In this document: positions 24,027 through 45,002 of the stretch, piece by piece
Layout of the letters: each line of letters begins with the position of its first letter
Position numbering within the stretch: the first letter of the stretch is position 1
Assembly: GCA_943735955.1 (NCBI GenBank)
Contig: OX030961.1
Coordinates: 3,984,420-4,048,419, forward strand
Origin: Piscicola geometra
Lineage: Eukaryota; Annelida; Clitellata; Hirudinida; Piscicolidae
DNA length: 64,000 nucleotides
Reading direction: 5' to 3'
Made by a program: the position numbers and the translations under genes
The notes under the pieces: model-generated
Told to the model about the DNA's origin: nothing
Seen by the model: the letters and a program-made list of their open reading frames with translations, nothing else
Databases searched by the model: none

Positions 24027-26857
24027 GGACTACAGGGTGGTGAGGAACAGAGCTGAGATGCCAGGAGGGGGTCGGAAGCCATGGCCTCAAAAGGTATAGG
24101 CCTCTCATAACCCATAATGCATTTAGGTGGTCTGGTGATGATGATGATGGTGCTATAATGGATAATAGTGATGATGATGATGATGATTCTACGATGACGG
24201 GCATGCAGGGCACTGGGAGGGCTAGACAGGGTTCAATCAGGTCTCCTCTCTTCAAGGGAGGTGGTTTTTCAAAATTTCCTTCATCATCATCAACACCATC
24301 ATGTCTTCATCCTTATCAACACCATCACTAACTCATCACCATCAACCCCATCACTTTTTCATCATCATCATAGCATCATCAACAAAATTATCTTCATCAG
24401 CATCATCTTTAACCATACCAACAAAGCCACATCAACTACAACATGATTATCAACACCAACATCACAACACTAACATCATCAACACCAACATCATCAACAC
24501 CAACATCATCTACACCAACATCATCAACACCAATAGTATTATCATCACCACCAAAACATCATCAATATCAACACTACCACAACAACCTCATCATCACTAC
24601 CATCCCACAACAAGATCATCATCACGACCACAACACCATCATCATCATAACACCTCAACGAACACAACACCAACTTCATCATCACCACCACCACAATACC
24701 GCATCATCATCATCACCGCCAAAAACCACTAACATCATCATCATCACCACCACCATCATCACCACCACAGGGGGCAAGTGTTTCGGACCACGGGGTCCAC
24801 GTTCCCTCTTCTACATGCTGCCCTTCGAGGACAGACTCTGCGGCCTCAAGAGCGCCCTCTCCCTCAAGTTTAATCAGGTCATCATCATCATCAAGACAGA
24901 TTTTGGCATTATCATCATCATCAAGACGGATTTTGGCATCATCATCATCATCATCATCATTGCTTCTGCCATCATCATCATCATTGCTTCTGGAATCATC
25001 ATCATCATTGCTTCTGCCATCATCTTCATTATCTTCATTAAAACTGTTACTGGCATCATTATCATCATCATAACCACTACTTTTCCTGCTATCTTCATCA
25101 ACAATATTGCTATTACCATCATCATCATCATTATTTTCATCATCATCACTACTGCTAGTACCATTATCATCATCATAACCACTGTTCCTACCATCATCAT
25201 CATCATTATTATCATCATCACCACTACTGCAGGGCTTCTTACACATAGTTGAGGACCTGGAGCTGGCCACTGAGGAGCCAAAGGTCACGTGTGTGTGTGT
25301 GTATGTGTGTTGGTATGTGTGTGTGTGTGTGTGTGTGCGTGCGTGCACTAATTATGTCAAGTAGAATAATCATTGTTGTTGTTGTTGTAGTGATGTTAGG
25401 GTGGTTTTGATGTTGTAGTTAGATTTATTTTTGTAGTTGTTGCTGTAATGGTGTGTTTTTTGTAATGGTTTTGCTTGTTGTGGCTCTTTTAATGTCGTGG
25501 TTGTTGTTTTAGTTTTTTCTACAATGGTTGTGGTTGTTGTACTTGTCGTACTGATGGTAGTTGTTGCTGCTTCCAGGAGCTGGAAGAGTTGGTGGAGGAC
25601 AGGGGCTGGGGACTGTCAGTGCTTTTCGTCGACAAGTTGGTGCATGGATGTTCATTAGAGCTTCTACGAAAAATAGACATCAGAACGAATATGAGAAAAC
25701 ATACACTCCACTAAAACTGCAACTATAACAATAGCAACACCACTGCAACAACAACACAGCACCACCACAACAAAAACAGCAACACACCAACAATAACAGC
25801 AACACCGCGTCAATAACCACACCACTTCATACCACAACATCAGCGTCGACGTGATGCCCGAGAACATATCCCTAGCTGCTGAACACATCGAGCAATACAA
25901 CCTCATGCCGCTCTACGGTGTTGTTCCAATATTATATAAATATAATATCATATATATATATATATAATATATAAATTTATTTTATTGATTGATTAATTTC
26001 TTAATTTTTAATCTTTATCCGCTTTTTAAGGCTTTTAAATTATTAAATTATTACTTTTTAATCGCTTGGTGGCGCCTCTAAATGATGTTTGATACTCCGA
26101 CAGGCTTAAATGTCTACAGTTTGCTGAAGCATGAGACTTTGGTGATTACAATGAGGTGTGCTTTTGTTGTTGTGTTGATGTGTAGATGTTGTTGTTGGTT
26201 GTGGTTGTCATGTTATTTTGTTTGTAGTTGTGTAAATGTTGTTGTGGTTTTTGTGGCCGTGGTTGTTTGGTTTTTATTGTCGTGGTGTTGTAGATGCTGT
26301 CGTGGTGGAGGTGATGTTGTAGTTGTAGTGGTAATGTTGTCGTGCATATATTGTTATGGCTGTTGTTCTGGTGATGTTGTTTCGGCAGTTGAATATGAAG
26401 CGGTGTTTTCTTTTTGTTGAAAAGCTCTGATTTAAAAAATACTAAATTAGTACTTTAATTACTTTTGAGTGTTGTTACAATACTTTTGATTTTTTATTAT
26501 TTGTTGCTGAGCAGGGCGTTGGAGGAGTTGGAGGAGAAGTTGTTGCAACACACCAATCACGTGCTTGCAGGTTGCCTCATTCACCGTTGTCATCGTTATC
26601 ATCATCATCTTTATCCTTGCGATCATCATCGTCATCACTATTACTATCATCGTTATCACTATTACTATCATCATTAACAACTTCATAATCATCATTATAC
26701 CATTACCACCACCACCTCAAACCCATCATCATCCTCATCAAACCCATCATCATCTTCACCATCATCATCATTATCATGTGGTACAGGGAACCGGAAGTTT
26801 GAGAAGAGCCGAGGCGACGTGAGTTGGCAACGTGGTGTTCCTCAGACTGTGCAGTGA
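22861..26857 (+). CDS. MRPL4: Mitochondrial large-subunit ribosomal protein L4
   Basis: Protein of the mitochondrial ribosome, uL4 family. Exons: 22861-22935, 23096-23246, 23734-23840, 24028-24093, 24209-24260, 24771-24877, 25233-25283, 25577-25633, 25851-25917, 26104-26155, 26515-26570, 26787-26857, about 303 aa. Exon 1 encodes an arginine-rich, acid-free start (MLSNLRLGVASRQLASLCQR), as expected for a mitochondrial presequence. Family blocks follow: LPLGVPARQAWLESL, LHPDVFNVFPRLDLL, the uL4 signature GGGRKPWPQK, GTGRARQGSIRSPLFKGG, FGPRGPRSLFYMLP, LHIVEDLEL, and GLNVYSLLKHETLVIT. Length is close to the roughly 310-aa animal proteins. The junction of exons 8 and 9 is uncertain: a GC-AG intron would use 25577-25641 and 25844-25917 and add five codons. 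Introns consist largely of microsatellites that reach the splice sites. Confidence 0.92.
23257..23425 (+). repeat. 55-bp GT-rich minisatellite, about 3 units
   Basis: GTGGTTAATGTGGTGG recurs at a 55-bp spacing (23258, 23313, then a slightly altered third unit at about 23368). It lies in MRPL4 intron 2. GT-rich low-complexity sequence continues to about 23690. Confidence 0.75.
23961..24026 (+). repeat. (CA)n microsatellite forming an MRPL4 acceptor
   Basis: CA repeat with a few AACA interruptions. The acceptor CACACAG ends it at 24027, and exon 4 starts at the next base. Confidence 0.9.
24270..25230 (+). repeat. (ATC)n and (CAA/CCA)n arrays in MRPL4 introns 5 and 6
   Basis: Nearly continuous trinucleotide repeats occupy 24270-24768 and 24878-25230, interrupted only by exon 6 (24771-24877). 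They create long open frames of poly-His, poly-Ile and poly-Asp that are not genes. Confidence 0.85.
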
Positions 26858-29510
26858 CCTTTATTGTCACTGACCTTCATTGTCACTAACCTTCATTTTC
26901 AACCCCATTGTCACTTTCAAGTTCTTGTTAATAGAACTTAATTTTTTTTATTTTATAATGTCTGACATGTGAATTAAATGAATTTGAAGTAGTTCGCTAG
27001 GTGTCGGGTTGACTTGACTCTTAGATGATAGCTTCCTTATTGAGAATATTAAATTAAAGATTGAATTATGTTTGCTCATTCGAGCGTTTAATGCTTTATT
27101 GGCGGTGTGGGATCAGGAGGTTCACAAATTTCAGTTTCTCAAATTTTCCATGGTCGTGTCTTCGTTCCTGAGGATCATCTGCCAGTCTAAAGAGTGTTTC
27201 TTCCGAGGCAAGTTGTCTCCCCTAAAGGCACTTTTGCTTTGCAGAGGCTGTACCTTTAGTAACTATACTAAAGTTTAGTTTATGAAGGCTGGAAAATTAC
27301 GCTTTGAACAACTTCCAGACAGATCTCATCTGTAATTTTTTAAAAACTCTACGAGAGAAATTTCGAAACCTAGAAACTCTAGACTAGAGTGCTAAGTATA
27401 GCATTACGAAAAAGAATTAGTTTGTGGGAGAGAAAAGCTAGTGAGTGCGTGGTGTGGAAAGCAATATAAAAAGGTAGAACCACATAATTGAGTCTCATCA
27501 GACACATGAGCTTCAACAAAATAGAATTTCTATCTCCATGAATGAAACGAGAAAGCTAGTTTTGTCTTATGACCACATCATACAGATTTATTTTAAGAAA
27601 AAAAACCTTATTATTAAACATTGACAGTTTAATCTAATTTTTTACTTTTTTCAAGTTATTTCGTTAACTAAAAGAATTATGGAAATAAATTTTATCTTCC
27701 ATACTACGATTAACATTTAGTTTATTGATACCATTTTAACAAGAAGTCTAAAATTTCTGGTTTGGTTTGGGATATTATGGAAAGCGTACTCGGAAGCATA
27801 GACCTAGCAATATAAAAACAGCTGATGGCAATGTTTATTTATTTCTTGAATCAGCTGATTGTTGGTTTCTAACAATAACAAAAAGCGGCCATATTAATTT
27901 AGATTTCGGCAAACTATCCGAGGCGAGATATATCGTAAAATGAACAATAAATTAGGCTTTTTTTACTTCTTTTACGAATAATTTTTTGTGTAATTAATAA
28001 TAATTTTACTCAGTAATGTCAAATCTGGTATATATTTTGGCAAACTATCTGAGGCGAGATACAATCTATTTAAATAATAAAGTTTATGTAAAAAGTGTCA
28101 AGTTTTTTTATAATTTCTAAAACACTTTTCAATAAATTCTTGAATAATATATTTATATATCTAATCAAATCAAATAACCTTAATAATTTTAAAAACCAAT
28201 CCTCACTTCTAACCTCACCCACATCACCATCATCTTCAACATAACCACAGAATCATCATTCCTAATACAGCATCTTCATTCCTACAAAAGCGTCTTTCTG
28301 GATCCTTTTGGTACTGGTGTTGAAGGTGAGAATGAAGGAGCCGAAGAGGATCTTGCAAAGAATGAAGTTGCTGTGATCTGTTTTTCTTTTTTCACTGCAG
28401 CCATCCTTCAATTCTCTTGGTACTGGTGCTGAAGGTTGTTTCGTCCATTCAATGTTATGATTGCATTTATGTTTTTGCAAAGACTGCTATTTTTGGTGCT
28501 GCAGTTTTTCTTTTTGTTGTGTTGTGGTCATCGGTGATCAGACTGAAAAAAACAGCTATTTGACTGCTAAGAAGATGATAGTGATGGGGGGATGATTTTT
28601 TTCTATGCATTGATGACTATTCATTTTCTAATATAGACTATGAATGCTTTTGGAATCTATGGCAATCAATTCTTAAACCATTAGCACTTTTAATTTTAAA
28701 GTTGTAAAAATGTACCAACATCATTCTATTTTCATGGAAGTTTGATATAATCATCTTGTTGATTATTTGAATATGGATACTCAAGTCTTGACTGAATTAT
28801 ACTTGTCAGAAATTGAATAGTTGAATTTTAATTTATGTTGTTCGTCAAGCTCTAATTATGAGAATTTTACACATTTCTAAAGAGTCTTTACTATTGAATA
28901 AATTTAAAAATTCAATAAGATCAATTTCGTAATAATTTTTCTCAAAATATGGTTCCATTTAGTAGAGTGATTCTACGTAATTAAATGTTTTATGGAAATC
29001 AATTTCGAAAGCAAAACCTGAATATAATATAAACTCAGAGTCCGTATTCAATTGTTATTCCTATTTATATACATAAACAATTACCGAGTCCATCATAATC
29101 CCAAAAAATAGGTGAAACCACTTTATTTAACTAAAAAATATTATAAAAATTTAGAAATATTATGCTAAATTGTTTAATAAAAAGTTTTAGCTTTATATTT
29201 TTGTTCAGAGCAATAAAAGTCATCAGCAAAATGTTTTACTAGTAATATTATAGAAGTCAAAAGATCTGCGTGGTTTTTAACTCTCTAAACTAAACTAATA
29301 TGAGAAAAAATCTTATTAATTTAAAGTATTTTATTTTGCCTGTTAGCAATACCGTTTTATTACCATACAGCGATTTAAACATTGGAAATTTGTCTATGTT
29401 AATCGTTAACCTCATTTGCATACATTATGAGTACGCTTTCCAAAGTAAACCGTTTGGTTTATCAGTGGTTTCTGCATGAAGTTGAAAAGTTATTAAATTG
29501 GTGAAAGAAT
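26858..29510. other. Intergenic region MRPL4 to VIPAS39
   Basis: Mostly AT-rich unique sequence. It contains a pair of 27-bp near-identical motifs (27904-27930 and 28035-28061), a pair of TGGTACTGGTG(T/C)TGAAGG motifs (about 28308 and 28417) next to splice-like signals, and a LINE family A 3' end at 29250-29299. I recognise no gene. Confidence 0.5.
29250..29299 (+). mobile_element. LINE family A 3' end, copy 1
   Basis: Shares the run GTCAAAAGATCTGCGTGG and TTAACTCTCTAAACTAAACTA with the minus-strand copies at 49064-49125 and 53518-53890. In the last of these the motif lies downstream of reverse-transcriptase coding sequence. Confidence 0.6.
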
Positions 29511-38038
<8,528 letters not shown>

Positions 38039-38376
38039 TCGACGACTGGGAATTGTACATATGAAGAATCAGGAATCAGTTTATTTGTATTTATACTGCT
38101 CGAGTTATTTCTCAGTAAGTAAAATACTTTTTAATAACTCAATTTATTTTTTATTCGAATCTTTAAGGAATTTTCCTAAACCCTAAAATGAAGAAATGGT
38201 TCACTGTCATGGAATAAACGGATTGACGTAAAAAAGCCAATACATCTTTCTTCAAAGATTGGTTTCTTGTTTAACCTGAAGGATTATTCAACATATTAAT
38301 CTCCAAATAATAGGCATTAATTGCTTAATATATTTTACACATCATTGACTACCGTTTCTTTACAATTAAAATTGTT
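38039..38376. other. Convergent 3' region between VIPAS39 and the ankyrin gene
   Basis: The two genes end 338 bp apart, tail to tail. AATAAA on the plus strand at 38213-38218 suits VIPAS39. TTTATT at about 38079 could serve the minus-strand gene, in which case the 3' UTRs overlap. Confidence 0.5.
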
Positions 38377-41300
38377 TTACAAGTAGAAAATACAAAGACT
38401 GACTTGTTTTTTATGTTTTTTTTTCTTCTTATTATGGCTCTCTGACGCTGAAAAGGTGGTCTCTTCTGGTGCTTGCTTGTTTCCGAGCGAGATCTTTTTC
38501 TTTTTCTCGATAAAAGGCGACCCATCAAGTGTTTCAGCATCAACAGTTTCAAGGTTTTCTTCTGGAGAGCCCCTCATCTTCTCTTCCTTCTTCTCAACCT
38601 CGTTCAAACTCATGCTTTCTGCAATGTAGAACATTTGAGACAGCTCCAACGACCTCTGCAGCTCTTGTATTGTAGCCTTGTCCTTTTTCATTGACCACCA
38701 CCGCTTCATCATATGTGTTATCTGTGGTAGGAAGAGGAATGTTTGTAGTTGATGGAACTGAACTGCTTCTATGTATCGGAAAAACCTTATTTAAGATACA
38801 TAAAAATATTAAAGCTCTTTTGTCATATTACAAGTTTTTAATCCAATAAACGTCAAACCCACCTGTTCCGAAAGGCTTTCAGGCGCTTTGAGTTGAATGT
38901 CTTTGATCATTTTCGAAGTTTCTGAGTCGTCTTGCAAGCGGTCGAACAGCACCCAGGCCAGTTTTATCCAGCTGAGGTCTACCTTGAAGAATAAAACTTT
39001 GTTTCGTTGCACTCTTTCGCCATTGAAATCATTGACGACTTCGATGCTTTTCTCATTTCTTTTGTTTTTCGCAACCACCCATTGAGGAGGTGTTCCGAAT
39101 TCATCAGGCTGAAGGCTATAAATGGAGGAAGGTAAACTCTGGCCTTCGGACAGTATCACCAGGTACATAGTTTCACATTTTTGAACTTTTTCTGGGTCAA
39201 CTTGCTCCATCCACAGTTTTTTTATTTCGTCATGTTTTTGTAACACGATTGGATCAGGCTCTAAAAATGTGGTTGGTTCACTTCCCGTTTTTTTCATTTC
39301 TACTCTCACTTCATTCAGCTTTTGAAATTTTAAAAGACTGTCATAAACTGGGTTTTCGTATTTCTTGCAAAGAGACATATTTGACGCCGAAAGCTCTTCG
39401 GAGGACCATTCTTCATCCGAGATGAATGAAAAGTCAGGGTCCACATCGAGTTCTGAGCCGCTGAAACTCTGTAGACTGATCACCCTCTTCAACTCGTAAT
39501 GGCCGTACCATCCGGCAGTCGGCTGTGTGTGGTCACCTCTCCTCCTCCTTCTTTTGTACGCTTTGTTCAGTTTCAAAAGGTTTCTGAAGCTTTTGTCGTT
39601 GTGGGGAACTGATCTCGGCAGGTTGAGTTTATTTTGGCTTTTTTGCGTTTTGAACTTTAATGAATTCAAGGCTAGCTGCTTGTAACTCAATCCAGAACTG
39701 GATTTGTCTGGAGGTTCGAAATCTGACAATTCAGCCTCGCTGTGAGCCTTGTTGCGTTTCCTCACGCGAGTGTACTCCATCGTTTCTGTGTCCGAGAAGC
39801 CAGACATTTTATGAACTGCAAAGATGTATTTGATTTTTTAGATAATTCATTAATGGTTATAATTCTAAAATTAGAACTGTATCACTATAATAATCTTATT
39901 AAACTATCATAACCTTAAAATTATTATTTAATCTTGAAATTACCGTCATATGGCCGGTTCGGCTGCTTAGGCAGAAAAGTCGACTTTTTTCTACTGTAAC
40001 CTTTGTAGTTCAAGTCGTCTGCGTCAGAATCTCTTCTATGAGAACTGATGTCTTCCTCCGCTCTTCTGGCACTACGAGCATTTCTTCTTTGTGGTAAAGG
40101 CGAGGTTTGAGGCTTTGGCGGTTTGTACTCTTTACTAGAAAGATTCGATGATTTCCCTGGTTTTCCATCCACTTCTTTTAAACTATTTTTGGTTTTATTT
40201 TCTTTTATATTTTTCTTCCTTCCTGTAAAGCTTTCGTACATTTCGGGGTTGAGTTTCATGTAAGGCGCTTTTGTATCTTCGTCGTCTTTGTGCGTCGAAG
40301 GTATGACAATGTCTAAACCCAATTTATCTGAATCTAGTTTTTTAACTTTTTTATTATTTTCTACGCTCTCTAAAGAGCTCTGGTTGTCGATAGATTTAGA
40401 TATTTTGTTTCTAGTTGATTTATTGGATCTTTCTGGCTCATCAATTTTGTTTCCGTTTCTATACTTGGCCCTTATTTTTTGACTATTCGACTTTCCGTAA
40501 TTAAAGTCATATTGTAAAGTTGAAGCACTATCATCACTACCCAATTCTGCCTCTTCTTTTTTCTTACTCCGTTCTCTTTTTTTCTCCGTTTTCAGTGTAG
40601 TTTTTGGTTTTGAATTTTTCGAAATAGACGCGTTTTCATACTCAAAAGAAGTATCAGAAATCACGCTGTCAGATCTTATGGAACTTAGATCAGTGCTTTT
40701 ATTGAGTTCGTTGTTCTTCAGCTCTTGACTTTCCAGATATTCCTTTTCGATCTCTTTTTTAAACTCATTCAGGTCAATTAATACGTCATCTTGATCAGCT
40801 TTTTTTGTTCCTACGGATGGTTCTTCGTCATAATTCTCTAGTAAATGCTCTAAAGAATTATTCTTTCTTTGTTTTTCACTTTTTTTAACATTCTCTTTTC
40901 TTTTCTTACCTCTTTCATCAAGATCTGTAGACATTAACTTATCTTGATCGTCTTGGTTGTTTTCCGATTCATTAGATCTGTCTTCTGATAAATCGTGATC
41001 TTGCTTCTTATTTTTAATTTGGTAGTGCTCAGGAAGTATCTTTATATCTGAAATTAGAAAAAAATTAGTATCTGAAAAATAAAAAAAAGGGAAAAATTAT
41101 GATACCCGAAGTCTTCTTGATGTTCTTTGTGGTGACAGTCGTAACGCAAGATTCTTCATTCACGGCTTCGTCAATCAGATTTGATTTAACTTCTATTTTT
41201 CCAATTGACTGATAAGGCTTTAAAAAATGAGAGTATTCTTTATTTACTTCAAAGGTCTTTTCATTTTTGGATTCGAGCGAAATTCTCGGAGGTCCTGGAA

Positions 41301-44300
41301 AAACAGGAGGGGACGGTTTCCGCCACTCTTGCCTTCTGAGAGAATTACTTGACCATTCGGCATCAGACGCTTCACTACTGCTCTCAATCTTTACAGGTTG
41401 TGCAGAGAAAAATTCTTTTCGGGCTGCGTTTTTGTCGCCTCTATTGTACGCCTTGGGAGTCTGCCCCGACACTCTCAAGTTCAAGGAGCCTTTCCTCTCC
41501 ACGTCAAATGTCGTTTCCTTCTCAACTAAGACTCTTTGAGTTGTTTGAGAAGAGTTTATATATTTAGATGGTGCTTTTTTCTTGTCTTTCAAAACTAAAG
41601 TCTCCAATTTGATGGTTTGAGAAGGTGAAGTTTCAATCAATGGAGTAGAAAATTCTTTGAAAGAAATATTTTCTGAATTATGAATGTTAGTTTCATTAAG
41701 TTTTTCATCTTTCTTATGGTCATCCTTACTTTGTGTGTTTTTATGAACAACAGGATTTCTTGTGTCTTTTTCGTCATCACTGTCATACTCGTGTGTAGAC
41801 CAACGAGACTTCATGCTTTCCACGACGTCAAAAATGCGTTTGCTTGCAGATTCGTTCAGTAATCTTTGGGTGCTTTTTATTTCGTCTTCCAGCTCTTCAC
41901 TCTCCAGCGACTCTGAATCAAGTTCACTTTTCGAATCATAGTTTTTGATTGGTGGTTCAGGGTCTTCTATGGGCATCCTCTCCATTTCCAACTGCTCTTC
42001 GTACTGTTTTTGTCTGTTGCTTTTCCCCTTCTTTCTATTCCTTTCTTCTCTTTTTGGTATTTCTTTTTTTATGACTGCTTCGTCCAAGCTGCTGTTTTCT
42101 GAATCTTCTGATTTATCGTTTCCCTTTTTCGTTTTCTTTTTTTTGGCTTTCATTTCTTCATACCATTTTTGTATATTTTTGTTTTTCTGGTCGATATCAT
42201 CTTTTGATTTGGACCTTCTAGTCATCTTATCATGTCTATCCATTTCTCGATTTTTCTTTGACGTTTTTTTCTTTTCTTTTTCTTGTGGGAATGCATCTTC
42301 TTCATTGTCGAACTCAATTGTAATGGGACCTTTCTCGTATTCTACCTCAATCATCTTTGGTTTTCCTTCGACCGTCGTAATGCGAATTCCCTCGTCGCTT
42401 GAAAAAGAATCTTGATTTGCCTTCGATATTTTTCTGTTTCTGAGAGTCGAATCGGAGTGTTCTTCGTAGTGTGCATAAGATCCTTTGCGTCGTCGCCGTC
42501 TTACGTGTTCTCTCGAGTCAGAACTGCGATGTCGTCGATGCGTAGCCTTTCTGTGCTTTTCGTAAGTGGTGGAAGTCTCATCGCTCGAGTACCGCTGCTT
42601 CCTATGCCTTGCGTTGTTGTATGCGCTGCTGGTTAGTGTGCTGGTTTCCATCGAAGAGTCGTAGTGGTTTCTCTTTTTCATGTATTTGATGGATTTAGAT
42701 GACTGTTCAAGAGAACTTGGAAAGAAGCCCGTGGGAGGAAGGTGGTGGTGGTGGTCTTCATGGATCGGGTGCATCAATTCATTTCTCATTCTGGGAGAAA
42801 AGTAAGAATGTTTCTTGGGGTCTTTGATGAAGACTGAAGACGAGCTTGAGCTCATGGAGATGTTTTGAGGTTTGAGCCTTTTCATGCTCTGTTCATTATA
42901 GGATCTGGCCATCACTGGACTGACTTTTGTGGAGTTGTTCCTCGATGAATGGTCAAACTTTTGCACTCCTATGTGAAAGGAAGAGTTGTTGTTGAGACTG
43001 AGAGACGAAAGGTTCATGGCGGGTTTGGGGTTCAGCATGTGGTCCTTCAGCAGCTGCTTCGAGATCGCATCGGACTCGGGCACCAGGTCGATCGGCTTTA
43101 AGCGGTTGTTGTTCTCAGTCATCGGGTTCGCTCCGATGTTTAAGAGAAGTTCGACAATCTTCGGATGCCCATGCGCCGCTGCCAAATGCAAAGGAGTATC
43201 TCCATCTTTGTTTCTTTCGTTAAACTTTGCATGATATCTTACGAGAATCTTTGCAGTGGCATAAAAGTAGTCTTTGTCTCTCATCTTGTTGGGCTGGAAT
43301 GGATGCAGAACCAAGCAATGTAGAGCCGTGTTGAGATTTGAGTCGACAATATTTACGTCTGCTCCGAATTGGTCCAACAATGCTATCACGGTCTCAGCGT
43401 GGCCGTTCAAACAAGCCAAGTGGATCTGCGCTTTTTCTCTCTTGTCTTCATAGCAAGGAATCTTCGCGTTGATCAATGCTGGAGCGCTCGAACAATAAAC
43501 CTGCAGAATTACTCATTATTAAAAAGAAACAATTTATTATTTTACTTTTAAAAAATTATTTGTCCAATCTAAAATAAAAAATTAAAAGCTATTACTCACC
43601 TGCACCAGATGAACATGGCCTTCCTTGGCAGCAATGTGTGAGGGAATGACACCCAGATTTCCTTTTTGGTGGATGTCCGCGCCATTCTTGATGAGTGTTT
43701 TCACGATTTGCAAATGTCCATAAAGAGTGGCGATGTGGATGGGGGCGTTATTGAAGCGGTCAGGCAGCATGGCATTCGCCCCGCAAGAGAGCAGCATTTT
43801 CATGATGACCCAGTCGGCCTTTTTGACGGCCATTATGAAGGGAGAGTCGTCGTTGTGGTCTGGGACGTTTGGGTCTGCGTTGTAGCGCGTGAGGAGGTCT
43901 ACAGTTCTGCGGAGGCTCAGCTCCACAGCCACGTGCAATGGAGTGAGTGTTTCTTTCCTCTTGGTTGTGTAGGCTGTGTGGTGCACGAAGTTCGGGTTCA
44001 CTCCTATCTCAAGCATGTACCTGCAAAGATGGAATTTGTTTTTAACAGTGTATAATTCTATTTATTTATTATCTGTAAATAGCAAGTATACTTTAAAAAA
44101 TATATATATAATTTTTTAGTTTTCTTATGTTCTACATTTAATCGAATTTCACCTTATGATTGACGGGTCATCCAGCCGAGAGGCAAGAATGAGAGGACAG
44201 GCAAACTTCTGACTGGGTCTGTGTTTGATGTCCATCACACACAACTCTGCTATCTTGGCGTCGTATCGGAGGTGCTTTTCGCATACTTGCCTGAAGGTTT

Positions 44301-44538
44301 TAAGATCGTTGTCTCGAATCGAATTCAAGATTTCTGTCCCTAGAACGTTGGTGAGTATTTATTTAAGTCGGTGGTTTTTTTGGCTATAATGCTGGTGAGT
44401 ATTTATTTAGGTATGTAGCTTTTTATTAAAGTTTTAAAAATAATGTTTTAAATAAACTTTATTCAGGTTTAAAATTCTAACTGTTTTTAGTTTATACATT
44501 TTATTACCGTAATCTTTCATAACTGACAAGACTCCCAT
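38377..44538 (-). CDS. Large ankyrin-repeat protein, family not recognised
   Basis: Exons, 5' to 3': 44538-44508, 44339-44153, 44020-43600, 43500-41106, 41047-39944, 39815-38863, 38721-38377. Phases agree throughout and give 1811 aa. The start (MGVLSVMKDYGTEI) is the only ATG exon I found whose phase fits. Residues about 75-350 hold ankyrin repeats (TPLHVAVELSLRRTVDLL, APIHIATLYGHLQIVKTL, IPSHIAAKEGHVHLV, TPLHLAAAHGHPKIVELLL). Residues about 350-1400 are Ser-, Lys- and Glu-rich, with poly-basic runs, and look disordered. The last 420 residues are more ordered: TAGWYGHYELKRVISLQSF, an acidic FSFISDEEWSSEEL, then GTPPQWVVAKNKRNEKSIEV and WIKLAWVLFDRLQ, and a Lys-rich end. The architecture suggests a scaffold; I assign no function. 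It lies 464 bp downstream of IFT54 on the same strand. Confidence 0.85.
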
Positions 44539-45002
44539 CTTGCAAATGTTGAATACTTAAAGCTATTTAAAACACTTTTAAAAAGATCAATTATTGAAAA
44601 ATTATCAATTTGTCATTTTCGACGTTTTATCCAAAATGTTGAGATAGGCCTTAGTTTGTTACGATTTAATCAAGGTGTGTATATCAATACAGGTAAAATT
44701 GGTGTTATGATACACCAACTTAGAAGTTTATTTCCACTGTAAATTGTTTTGATTAAAAAAATTTATTTAGACACGATAATATAAACTAAATTTTATTGAA
44801 TTCAATTTTTATACATATTTATAATCTTTGATGTTTAAGATATGTTCAAACTTGAATTAAATAGGCTAATAAAAGTTAAATATAAAAATTCCTATCAGTT
44901 AATGTAACATAATTCAAAAGTATTTCGAAAAATTATTCAAGTTCAAAATCATTTCAAGTTTTAAATGTTTCCTAAATTCAAGATTTGAGATTCATCACTT
45001 GT

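Noticed and set aside
24261..25348. Long open frames rich in His, Ile, Met and Asp on both strands
   Set aside because: They are trinucleotide repeat translations that overlap genuine MRPL4 exons in other frames.
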